DNA of 64,000 nucleotides from Spinellus fusiger (lineage: Eukaryota; Mucoromycota; Mucoromycetes; Mucorales; Phycomycetaceae): NCBI GenBank assembly GCA_025094145.1, contig JALLLS010000005.1, positions 310,001-374,000 of the forward strand, read 5' to 3'. The notes beneath the pieces were generated by a model. It saw only the letters and a program-made list of their open reading frames with translations, searched no databases and was not told the DNA's origin. Position numbers and translations under genes: made by a program. Below are positions 1-10,668 of the stretch, in pieces. Within the stretch, counting starts at the first letter, position 1, and each line of letters opens with the position of its first letter.

Positions 1-533
1 GAATAGACCAGGCTCTTGTGTTAATACCAATCTATACATCTCTACTATTAAATACTATTAAACACTATGATTCTCCAAGTTCACTGGAGAGTAGAATGAT
101 ACTTTTAATAATAAAAACTACGAACCTATATTCAATAGATTAAGTAGAGAGTTCAAATGACAATAAGACTCATTGTTCGGGTGAATAAATGACCCCTCCA
201 TTGATTCTTTATAGTCATAGTTACTACTTTACTCATTTATTAACAATAACCATCATCCCATTTTACTAAAAATATCCTATTCATCACCAAAATGGCCATT
301 CATTCACTTATACCATCATAGAAATAGAGTAGAGATAGAAGAGTGATTTCTAGAGGGAGAGTTATACAAGAATTTAGCCTATTTAATGTAATAATAAGAA
401 CAGTAACAAACAATATTAACACAAACAATACTTTTACTACTACAAACAATATGAACATCAAGAATAAATGTGTATTTCACGAGGGAAATGTCTAATTTCC
501 CTTTATTCTAAATAAATCCCCATCCTCCATGCA
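1..533. other. AT-rich intergenic stretch
   Basis: No open frame with coding character and no recognisable repeat. It lies downstream of the 3' end of the leftward IML2-like gene and probably holds its 3' UTR. Confidence 0.6.
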
Positions 534-3102
534 TCATCCATCCAGGCGCTCCAACAACAACTGACAGCGCACATACAGTCTGTTCTCCCAATCGGCATCG
601 GCATTCTCTGATGTCCCTTCCATAGATGTCCGCTTCCCAAAAAAGTTCTCTGACCGCCTCACCCACTCTTTGGCCTCTTTCATACCTCGAGCACTGGGTG
701 CTGCTTGGTACTGGAAACATCGAAGGGCTGCCATCTCATAAAGGGCATGTGGAACCACCCATACATCCTCGTGCATGGAGAGATGTTCCATAGCAATGAC
801 TGCCAACAATGACACCTCTGCTGCCTCATACTCTCCCAATTCCCGCTCCACCACTCCCAGCAACAACAACACCACCATTTTCTCTGTCGGTGTCATGCTC
901 GTCCTACTGATACTGATATTGATACTGTCGTTGTTGCTGTCCTCTGTATTGCTGCTGCTGCTGCTGATATTTGCCATGGCAGATCCAGGCTGAGGAGACT
1001 CTTCCAGACAATGTGTCAGGCTCATCTTCATTGTCTTCAAGGTCTCCTTTGGCAATTGACACATCCCATTCCACAAGTACACAAGCTCCCACAATGGATG
1101 CACAACAATGACTTCACACAGCATGGGTCCACTCAGTATCTCCAATGGATCGGCAGTCTCAAAGTCCCTGTGGTCTCGCACCTTCTCCTTCCACCGCTTA
1201 ATTTTGCGTTCAGCAAACACTTCATTGGGGACAAGGCGGAGACCAAGATGTCGCTTCCGATCCAAAAGAACGAGGATATGCAGAAACTCCAAAGCAGCCT
1301 TGTCATACTGCCCATTGGCAAACAGACAGCACGTGGCAATGTAGTGGTAGAAGGCACGCGACCAGTTGTTCATGCTCTCGAGACGGAAGAATGTACGTGT
1401 GGCTTGAGAGTAGTCGCCTAGAAAGAGCTGGCCCCTTGATCAACAATAGAGAGTAGATAACAAGTCAATGCACACAGTCAACATACACAGTCAACATACA
1501 CAGTCAACATACACAGTCAACATACACAGACCCTTCCTCCTCCTTCATTTTGCTTACCACCCCATTTCATACACAGCCAGTGCGTGGAGTTGGCCAGATT
1601 CTTTCATGGCGTGTCCAGAGGAGGGTAGATCCGAGGCCATGGCATGGACCGTGGTCTTTAGAATCTCCACACTCTGACTGACATTGCCTTCCATCCTGCA
1701 TAGTTTGCCCTCGAGTAGTTTCCATAGTCTTCCTTGTGGGTATTTGGCCTTCATTTCATTGAGGATTGAGCGTGCATTGGTAATGGTGAAAGAGCGGGGT
1801 AGAAGGTGGGGGTGGATGAAGATAGAGAGGTTGGTGTAGTAGGCCAGAAGAGTGAGTGCACTGAGAGAAGAGTAGAGTCCATGGGAGTTGTAGGATTCTT
1901 TGAGGAGATGGATGGCAAAGGGACGAGAGGAATGGAATCCGAGGGTATTGAGAAGACTGTTGACTGTTGTGGAAGAGAAGCAAAGGGCACATTTCAATAC
2001 ATGATATGCCTGCCATAGACGCTCTGTGCTTCTTCTTCTTTCACTTCTTTCACTTCTTTTTGATACTTCTTTTTGATACTTCTTTCATGTTGCTTACCTT
2101 TGGGAGGCACAAGGGAAAAGATAAGACTAAACAGCCCAATACCAAAAAAGACTCCACTCTCAATGGCACTCTCGGCTGGACTGGCATTGGCCTTGCGTGC
2201 CTTTTCCTGTGCTCTTTTCCGTAGTGCTACAATATCGGGTGCTGACTTTGAAGGCCTTCGATGGAACACACCCAAATGCTTCTCACTCCAAAGAGATGCA
2301 GGGGCTGTCTTTACACTGTTGATGTAGGAATGTGTGTTGGGGTCGGCTGTTTCCTTGAATGTCTCTGGCTCTTGTCTAGGCATCCGTAACTTGGCAGCAT
2401 AGTCAAATGCCTTTTGGCCCGTCAGTGTCTCAAACAGATGCTCATACATTTTATAGGCCTTTCTTAATCGGTAGGCTGCCTTCATGTATTCTATCCAGCT
2501 GCTTCTAAGGAATTGGAGGGTGGCTGACATGAGCATGCAATTGGTCTCTAGTAGCACGTATTGTACATCCGCAGGGCAGTGGAGGTATCCCGAGCTCTTT
2601 GTCCTTTCCGCATTGCACATGGACTCTGTGTCCTGAGGGGTGTGGGTGTGGGTGTGTGGATCTGCAAAGATGCCTTTGGATTTCCACTGTCTTCGTCGGA
2701 CTCTCTTTGCAAACTGGCGGGAGAGGACTTCTGCTACATGGATAAGGTGGAGTGCAGCGTCAATCTTCTCGGGCTCAAAGCCTAGCATGGCTTCTACATA
2801 GGCTATAAGGGCAGACCCAATAGCATGGAAGGGAGACTCGTTGGCATGTTCAATAAAAATAGTCTGTGCTGTCTCGAATTGGTCGTTAAAGAAGCAGTCC
2901 TAAGCAGGGTCAGTGATCGATGGAGGGAGGTCCTCTACGTCATTACCATTCCTCGTCGTGTTTCCTGAATCCAGTGTTCGATGGTGGAGGGAGAGGGCAT
3001 GGCATCTTCAGATGTCAGTGCAAGAAGAGTGACTGTACTGGCAGAGGCATATTTAATGGAGGCTGTGATTTTGGAAAGTTGGTTGAGCTGCTGTCGAAAC
3101 AT
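534..3102 (-). CDS. IML2: Iml2/TTC39-family tetratricopeptide protein
   Basis: Four exons on the minus strand (3102-2947, 2899-2098, 2023-1558, 1434-534) join in frame to 774 codons with GT-AG introns. The protein starts MFRQQLNQL and contains the family signatures FNDQFETAQ, YYTNLSIFIHP, KAKYPQGRLWKLLEGKLCR, YEMGWGQLFLGDYSQA and NNWSRAFYHYIA, which are typical of the Iml2/TTC39 family, TPR-like helical proteins. In yeast Iml2 is linked to mitochondrial outer membrane and inclusion-body clearance; that role here is inference from family. A polar low-complexity Ser/Asn stretch lies near the C-terminal third. The intron between exons 3 and 4 carries a 13-bp tandem repeat. Length agrees with fungal homologues. 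Confidence 0.85.
1471..1527. repeat. 13-bp tandem repeat in IML2 intron
   Basis: About four and a half head-to-tail copies of acagtcaacatac lie wholly within the intron between exons 3 and 4 of the IML2-like gene. No function is evident. Confidence 0.85.
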
Positions 3103-3379
3103 AAAGTGTAGATAGATAGGCGGGTTGTTTTATTAGGTGGACTGTCAGTGAGAAGACACTACCAGCACACAAATTTCTTAAGGGAAGAAAATAAGCACAG
3201 CAGAGGGAAAGAAGAAGAAGAAAAGAAAAAAAAAAAGGGAAAAAAAGGAAAAAAAAAAAAGGACCGCCTCAATAGAAAAAGAAAGGTGGGAGAAGTGTTA
3301 TGCGATGTAATTTATTGCCTAGTATGGTCATTGTTCACACATTCTATGCCATGACAGTGGATTTGATTGGCTATGGATC

Positions 3380-4404
3380 TTAAAAGGGCTTGAATTTTCT
3401 GGATTGCTTCAATTGGGCAATCTTTTCCTTGTCTTGTTCAAAGCGTTTTCGCAGCTCCACCAATTCTAATAAAGAAAGTATGAATGAATCTATGGACTGC
3501 TTTGGTGTGACTGGAACTTACCGTTGTGTTTCTTCTCTCTGAACTGGAACCGGTAGAAATTGTCCAACTCCTTCTTCTTGACTTTGCTCACATCAAAGGT
3601 ATCGCCATTGAAGGTCGAGACGCTGATGTGACCGTCTGTTGATTTCTGTTTTTTGTTGTGTGACACCACGACAAACCCATCCTCATCCATCTGATTCATG
3701 CGCTCCAGTGCTAATCGTTCTTTCTCATATTCATTGGCCTTGAATTTCATCATGAAGGAATCCACACGCTGCTGGAGAACAGCTGGATCAGGGCGAGACA
3801 GAGCATAGCGAAGTCTATACCCTTGAACAGTCACAGCACACTGAGTTCTCCTTTCTATCATTATTATAATAGAGACACTTACGCTCAAATCCAAGGGGCT
3901 GGGTGTGTTGTGCTTGGGTGGGCCAAAGACAGTCTTTGCTTGTCTTTAATGCTGCCTCCAACATTTTACTGTTTTTAAATACAATGTGTGCCGAGGAACC
4001 ACTGGGAAACACTGTTCTTAGCAGCACAGGTTTCTCTGGCTCGGGCTCATGCTTCTTCTTTCTCTTTCTGTTCTTGTTCTTCTCAGTAGGTGTGGGTTCA
4101 ACAGAAACAGCCTCCTCTTCTTCTTCTTCATCATCCTTCTCTTCATTGCCTGCATGACTTGTGGGGTGTCCGTTGTGGTAGAAAATAACTTGATGGAACC
4201 AGCTTCACTAAACACTGTGCGTAAATGGTCATCGGTAGTGTCCACAGGCAGATTCAGCACAAACAGGGTACGATCCTTTGGGAGTGCTTCTGAAGTAGTG
4301 CGTGCGTCATGCTTCTTTATGTACAGGCAGTGTCTGTTGTTGTCCCCCAGAACAAGAGGAAGGAGAGTGAATCCATAAAAAGTATCGAGTGTTTTTGTCT
4401 TCAT
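3380..4404 (-). CDS. RRP7: Rrp7 ribosomal RNA processing protein, frame broken once
   Basis: Exons 4404-3883, 3821-3522 and 3465-3380 encode about 302 aa. The N-terminus has the Rrp7 RRM-like opening (LPKDRTLFVLNLPVDTTDDHLRT) followed by an acidic then basic linker. The C-terminus has the family hallmark RPDPAVLQQRVDSFM, KKELDNFYRFQFREKK, and ends LKQSRKFKPF. Rrp7 acts in the UTP-C complex for 18S rRNA processing in the nucleolus. One base is missing near 4188: the frame reads to ...EAGSIK and then continues in a second frame (VIFYHNGHPTSHAGNEEKDD). Exon lengths sum to 3n+2, consistent with a single-base deletion; no GT-AG intron repairs it. Everything else looks intact, so a sequencing error is more likely than decay. 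Confidence 0.85.
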
Positions 4405-5041
4405 GAGGGTCTATGGCTGTGGGGTGTGTCTTTACCAGCGGCGTGACTGAAAAATAGAAAGAGGTGTGACTTGTTATTCTTCAATGGCTTAGTGACTGCC
4501 ACGGAGAATTGACATATTTGTCTTGGAGCGCCTCTTTCTCGTGGCACTTGCCTGTCTTCTTTTGTGTATTCTTCTTTTATGCACTCGGCCATCTACTATT
4601 GATTTCCTGCGTATCTCAATATATATATTGGTTCTTCAACTGGTATTGACAATGACAGGCTGAATGATATTAGTATTAATAATAAAAAAAGCATGGATGT
4701 TTCCAAGTCAGTAGGCCTCATGTATGAGGTTAGATATGAGGTTAAAGTCATGTACAAAGGCATATACAGGTCATTTGAACCTTTTGCCTAGAAACCACAC
4801 TCTACACTCTCTACTCTACACAATGCACAAATAAATTCCTTTTATACTCATCACCCATGCCCACCCACTTATTCTCCTTCTTTCTCCTCTCTCTCTCTCT
4901 GTGTGTGTGTATCTACACTGTCAGCCACTAAGACTTTGACGTCAACTGTGACGGCGAGTAACCTACAGCCTACACTATAAAGTCACGCCCACACCAAAAG
5001 TTCAAACGGCGGGCATAACACAGCTCCCTTTTTTTATTTTC
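4405..5041. promoter_or_regulatory. Divergent promoter region of RRP7 and J-protein gene
   Basis: 637 bp separate the two divergent start codons. The region holds a perfect bZIP/CRE-type palindrome TGACGTCA at 4937-4944, about 100 bp before the J-protein start, plus pyrimidine-rich and TG-dinucleotide runs around 4870-4915. No ORF with coding character was found. Confidence 0.4.
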
Positions 5042-6609
5042 ATGACCATTCTTACCTCCAGAAAACCTGAGCCTTACATCAAAACAGCCTGCAAAGAGTG
5101 CACTCTTGTGCTTGAGTTTATTCCAGAACCCGTCACCAAGAGCAACAAATACCAAGTACAGTGTTGGTCATGCCAAAAAGTCACAGAGTATGAGCTGAAT
5201 GCCACAGGGACAGGCGTCAAGAAGTCCATGGCCTATAACCCACGCTCCAAGAAAAAGGGCACAGGTAAACTATTGTTATTCTATTGAAGAGGGCGAGTCA
5301 AGGGACAAAGAGTCTGACATTCTTTCTTTTCTTCTTCTTCTTTTATAGATGAAAAGCCAGTAGCTACAGAATATTATGACTTGTTGGGTGTGGATGTGGC
5401 TGCTACTCAAGAAGACATCAAAAAGGCGTACCGTAGAATGGCCATTCGACACCACCCAGACAAAAACCCCGATGATCCTACCGCAGAAGAAAAGGTACCG
5501 CCTAACTTACTTGTGTATTGGCTGTGTTGTTTGCAGTCAAGGCATTCTCCTCCTTATTCTACTTTACTTATTCTACTTGTCTGGCTGGAAAATAGTTCAA
5601 GAAAATATCAGAAGCTTATCAGGTCTTATCGGATCCCAAGCTAAGAAAACGCTACAATGAGTTTGGTGAAGAGAACGGTGTTAAACCAGAAGGCGGCTTT
5701 GGTAAGGTGGAGGGATAGTGTTGTGTGCCATTGACTTACAGGAGAGACAGTGGACCCTGAGGAGTTCTTCAAGGCTTCTTTTGGTGGAGACCGTTTCCTT
5801 GATATTATTGGCGAACTCTCTATTGGAAAAGACATGCGTGAGGCCATGGAGACAGACGAGGAGGAAGGAGAAGAGGAGGACACACCCGAGCAAAAGACAC
5901 AAAAGGAGACACAAAAGAAGAAACTCGAAACAGAACGCAATGATATTCGTGATAAGCGCATAGAGACACTCAAGGACAAATTGATCAACAAACTATCTAT
6001 TTACACAGAAGCACCCGATAGCTCTCCTTCTGTAGCAGCCTTCACAAACATCATCCAGATTGAAGCAGAAGATCTGAAGCAGGAGAATTATGGTGTGGAG
6101 TTGTTGCATGCGATTGGTTATACCTACAATGCCAAGGGAAGCCAGTATTTGGCCAAGAGTGTTGCCTTTGGGTTGGGAGGGATGTTCCATTCTGTACGAG
6201 AGAAGGGGTACATCTTCACAGAAACAGTAGGCACCTTAAGGACGGCCTTGGATCTTCAAATGAGCTTCAAAGAACTACAGTTGGCCGAGGAAAAGGGGCT
6301 GACGGATGAAGAAAAGGCCAAATTAGAAGAGAGTGCTGCCCAAAAGGTAAAGGAGACTGTTTTCTACTGGAGGAATCACTCATGCCAAATGAACTCTCTT
6401 AGGGATTGCATGCTATTTGGCGCGGTTCTAAAATGGAAGTGGAGGGTGTTCTGAGAGAAGTGTGCGACAGAGTGTTGAATGATCCTACTGCCTCCAAGGA
6501 AACCCTCAAAGCACGTGCAGCTGGACTCAGGATCATTGGTAGTGTTTACCAGAAAGTAAAGGCAGAAGAAATAGCCCAAGACATTCCTATGGAAACCAAG
6601 ACTGCTTAA
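5042..6609 (+). CDS. J-domain protein with DnaJ-X domain (Caj1/Djp1 type)
   Basis: Five exons (5042-5264, 5349-5494, 5596-5701, 5742-6346, 6403-6609) give 428 aa. An N-terminal extension carries two CxxC pairs (CKEC near residue 17, CWSC near 42) that could bind zinc. The J domain follows (EYYDLLGVD... HHPD with HPD at 110-112 ... [20 protein letters not shown]). The rest matches the DnaJ-X region of Caj1/Djp1 proteins ([32 protein letters not shown]). It would stimulate Hsp70; yeast Djp1 helps peroxisomal import, but the substrate here is unknown. AATAAA follows the stop. Start chosen as the only ATG upstream of the CxxC motifs. Confidence 0.88.
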
Positions 6610-6744
6610 TAATAAACAAGGTGTAGGCCTGATCAGAATAGACCCCTTTTCTCCTTGTGTGTGACTGTGGCAGTGACTGTGATATAATGTGGAAATATCA
6701 TTCGAATGGACTCAGTCGCTGCGTTCATGCTCGTTTAAACTCAG

Positions 6745-6756
6745 ATGAGTATATAA
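6745..6756 (+). promoter_or_regulatory. TATA-like element upstream of KIN17
   Basis: The motif gtatataa lies about 60-65 bp before the KIN17 start codon, in the 204-bp gap after the J-protein gene. Sequence match only. Confidence 0.35.
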
Positions 6757-6813
6757 CGTGACTTGCTCTTCTGTCCCTATCTTGAATACCTTTTTCACTC
6801 TACACTTCTTCCA

Positions 6814-7691
6814 ATGAGCAAAGGCGGCGGTTATCTTACTCCCAAGGCAGTAGCCAATCGTATCAAAGCCAAAGGTCTTACCAAGCTAAAGTTCTACTGC
6901 CAAGTCTGTGAAAAGCCATGTCGTGATGCCAACGGATTCAAGTGTCATATCAGTTCTGAATCTCATCAGCGTCAAATGCTACTCGTGGCTGCTAATCCCG
7001 GACGCTACATTCACAGTTTCTCTGAACAGTTCAAACAAGACTTTCTGTGTGTGCTCTCTCACAGTCACGGCACAAAGAGAATGTTTGCTAACCAAGTCTA
7101 CCAAGAGTATATTGCTGACCGCAACCATCTGCACATGAATGCCACACGTTGGACTTCTTTATCTGAGTTTGTAAAGCACTTGGGCAGAGAGAACATTTGT
7201 ACAGTGGAAGAGACAGAGAAGGGCTGGTACATTACATGGATTGATAACAGTCCCAAAGCACTAGAAAGACAGGTAAATTATAGTGTAGACAGGACACTTT
7301 CTGATCAGTGTAGGCTGCACTGAAAAAAGTAGAGCGAATGATCAAAGACGATGAAGACAGAGAACAGAAGCAGTTGAGGGAGCAGATGGAGCGTGCATCA
7401 AAACAGGCAGGAGAACGCATAGAGGAGGAGGTACCAGCACCAGCATCAGAGTTGCAGCGGATAGATCCAGGAAAGATCAAGCTGAGTCTTTCGTTGAAGC
7501 CTACCACACCTGCCACCACCCTAAATACCATAGCCAAGACTTCTATTAGCATGGAGCCTACCAAGAAGCTCACTGGATTAAAGCGTAAAGGACTCTCTTC
7601 TCTTGCTAAATCATCTGCTACAGTGGATGCTCCTGTTAAATCTGTTATGATGGGAAGTCCCTTTGGCAAGAAGAAGAAACTAGAAGTCTGA
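6814..7691 (+). CDS. KIN17: Kin17 zinc-finger/winged-helix nucleic-acid binding protein
   Basis: Two exons (6814-7272, 7314-7691; 41-nt intron) encode 278 aa. The zinc finger is at residues 29-51 (CQVC, then H45 and H51), followed by the conserved Kin17 winged-helix region (FSEQFKQDFL...THGTKRMFANQVYQEYIADRNHLHMNATRW...LTEFVKHLGR-like). The C-terminal half is charged coiled-coil, then ends in a basic KKKKLEV tail. Kin17 binds DNA and RNA and is linked to replication, repair and the spliceosome. The C-terminal KOW domain of the animal protein is absent, as in short fungal forms. ATG 6814 is chosen because the preceding reading has no Kin17 similarity. Confidence 0.92.
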
Positions 7692-7953
7692 CATGAGTAG
7701 TCCACCATCAATATGCACTTGTTTTTCTTTCTTTCTCTTTCTTTCTCTTTCTTTCATTCTTTCGAATAAATAAAAGTCAAATAGAATTTGTACAAATAAG
7801 CAGAGTCTCTTTCTTTCCATGCATAGAAACACACACTTTTCTTTTATGTGGGGTGGGATGAGTTCATAAAATAGCCTATCCATGACGAAAGAATGGAGCC
7901 AATGTTGCTGTATCTATCTGTCTATCTATAGGAAGAACAGAGAGGTTTTCTTG

Positions 7954-10188
7954 CTAGACAATCTTGTCTTCTTCTCCCCATAACTTAAAGGTACGATCAA
8001 ATCCTGTCGATGCAATGAACTCTCCATCTAAGCACATCAGTAAGCACATCAGTAAGCAGATAGGTAATAAACAGCAGAGGGATCCCAAGAAAAGCCCTAC
8101 CATTTGAAATGTCCACACTCATGACTTTGCCTTCATGTCCCTCTAGTGTTTTGATCATTCTAAAGTCATCTCCAGACCATATCTTAAGACAGCCATCATA
8201 GCCCACCGTCGTCAAATACAGTCCAGCAATATCAGAGGTCAGGCCTGTTCCTGTGCTGAATTTGACATCAGAAACCAAAGACTGGTGTGCAGTGATACTG
8301 TAGATATTGCGCAGAGTACGAATATCCCATATCTTTACTGTGTTGTCTCCACTGGCAGAAGCAAGATGGTATCTGTGTCCAATGTACAGTGATGTTATGA
8401 AACAAGTCCTTGCTGTCTATTGCAGTGGCTTACCCATTAGGTGACCAGTCCACTCCCACTACATGCTTCACATGTCCTTCCAATGTCATGGCCGAGCGTC
8501 CTGTTCTTGTATCCCACACACGTCCAATGGAATCAAGACCACTACCATCCACCATAGATGAGTCTTCCACTCCAGAATGGCCACTAGCCAATGACTTACC
8601 CACTAGCCACAAGACTTCCGTCTGTTTGGAATGCAATAGCATACACCTCTCTTGAATGTCCTTCCTGCAATAGCAGTTCCTTTGTTGTTTCCACATCCCA
8701 CAATCGCCATGTTCCATCAAATCCAGCACTTCCTATATACCGGCCAGAAGGATGGAATGCAACACGAGCCACACGTCTGGCATGTCCTTTCAGTGTCGCT
8801 AGCGGTGTTTCTCTATGAACACACTAGCTTGTTAACGCTTAATGCTTGCTGTCTAGTGGGGCTGACCTACTTATCCAAACTCCAAAGCTGTACTAGATTA
8901 TCAGCACCCCCTGTAACAAAGTTCACTGCACTTTTGCTCTGGCTAAGCGTGGCTTCTGGATGAAAGGCAACACCACCCACACGATCTGTATGTCCTTTGA
9001 ATGTCATTATGTGTTCACTGGAAGGAATCGACCACATCTTGCATAGACCTGACCAAGCACCTGTAATAAGGATCTTTGAATCAGGACTAAATGCACACTG
9101 GGAAACAGGGCGCTCATCCACCATTTGTGAAGACCAACAAGTGTATTTCTAAACCGTGTTCCTTGTCACTATGAGAAATAGCCACATCCACAGCTCTTAT
9201 TCTAATCCATCTATACTACTGACCTTGAGTTTTGCCTGGAGTTCTTTGCGTCCTGTTCTTAATTGGAGGACGGGAATCTCCTGCTCAGCCTTTTGTCTTT
9301 CTATCCGTGCTTTGGCTCTAATGGATACATTCATAGTTGTAGATGGCATGTCTCTCACTCACTCTACTGTTTTATCCTTTGAGCGTACCTTGGTAATGAA
9401 TAAGAGGTCATCCACTTTCTTGCTTCTAACAAATCAATGGATCCCGGTGTAAAGAACTCTTCTTCACTCTAGAATCATAGAGATAGGTGAGTCCATGCCT
9501 CTTACTAGGCCACTCACTTCATCATCACTCAATTCACTTTCTTCTCCTGAATCATTGTTGAATTCCAAGCCTAGTCTCGACAAGAGAAATCTCAACCGGT
9601 CTCTTCTGTCTCCAGGCTAATGCCCCCCCCAGCATACACACACACACACACACACACAGAATAGAATCCACAGGTCAGTTCTATTGAAATAAAAGAATAA
9701 AAACCACCCACGGCCTGCCATTTACCCCTTCACCAAACAGACACTGTGGCTCGTTGATCTCTCTCAGTCGTTGGCGAACACGGTGGTCTTCTGTAGGCAC
9801 TGCTAGTTGACGCGCTCTCTTTCTACGCTCAAACTCCTGCACCACTTCTCTGTCGGCTGCTCTTGCTCTGACTGCACTTTCAGAGTGGTCGTGTTCCTGG
9901 ACTTCCGCTAATGTGTGGTTATTTTCATGGACTATCAGTCTATCTTGTAGAGGAACATAGAAGAAGAACATAGAACATAGAACATAAAAGAAGAAGAACA
10001 CTATAGAAAAAGAAGAAACACCCTAGAGAGCCCTTACTGAGTTTGTCCAGGTCAATACCCCCAGAAGAGGCAGAGGCAGACACAGCATCTGTCTTTATGC
10101 GCTTGGCTTCACTCTCTTCCAGAGAACCAAAGTAAACACGTGGTTTGGAGGTGAGTTTTGCTAGGCTGGACTGATCATTATCGTTCAT
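7954..10188 (-). CDS. PRP4: Prp4 U4/U6 snRNP WD40 splicing factor
   Basis: Ten exons (10188-10038, 9943-9726, 9616-9518, 9468-9389, 9317-9224, 9148-8871, 8812-8600, 8541-8434, 8372-8101, 8027-7954) join to exactly 529 codons. The N-terminal part contains the SFM/PRP4 motif ([18 protein letters not shown]...[10 protein letters not shown]), then [16 protein letters not shown]. Seven WD40 blades follow, including [56 protein letters not shown] and GFDRTFKLW. Prp4 is a stable component of the U4/U6.U5 tri-snRNP in the nucleus. Length equals human PRPF4 (about 522 aa). It is convergent with KIN17 and divergent from the PMT gene. Confidence 0.93.
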
Positions 10189-10668
10189 GATGTTATGCAA
10201 CAAGAGGGAAAAATAATAGGGGAAACAAGTGACTTTTTGCCTGCTTTTGTGACTCTTTCTCTTTTCTGATCAAGGGCGTCTCTCTTTGTCTGTTGGAGGG
10301 TGGGGACTGTAGTGTAGTGTAGAGTGTAGATATGTAAATAAGCTGATAGTATGGAAGATGAAAGATGGAAGATGGAAGATGGAACGTAGAGAGTAGAGAG
10401 TAGAGCCTACAGTCACTCTACCTACACCTACACCTACACCTACACCCACTTTCTTATAGCTACCCCCCCTCCTCTCTCTCTTACCCTATCCTACCCTTCT
10501 CAGCAAGAATAATGCACTAATATAGTAAGTAAAAGGCATTGGTGGACCCCATCAAATTAAAACCAATAGCAGCTTTCATTGAGGGGAGGGGTCACTTTAT
10601 TATTTTATTTCCTTCTAAATCTCCCTTGCATTCTCCTCTCTTTTCTCTCTTATTTCTATTGATGCACT
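10189..10668. promoter_or_regulatory. Divergent promoter region of PRP4 and PMT
   Basis: 480 bp without a coding frame. Short reiterations of agtgtagtg, agatggaag and ctacac (10310-10445) and a C-run precede the PMT start. No specific operator recognised. Confidence 0.4.

Noticed and set aside
4140..4195. 40-nt intron (GTTATT...GCAG) to repair RRP7
   Set aside because: Splicing there gives ATC AAG CAA TGA, an immediate stop; a one-base deletion fits better.
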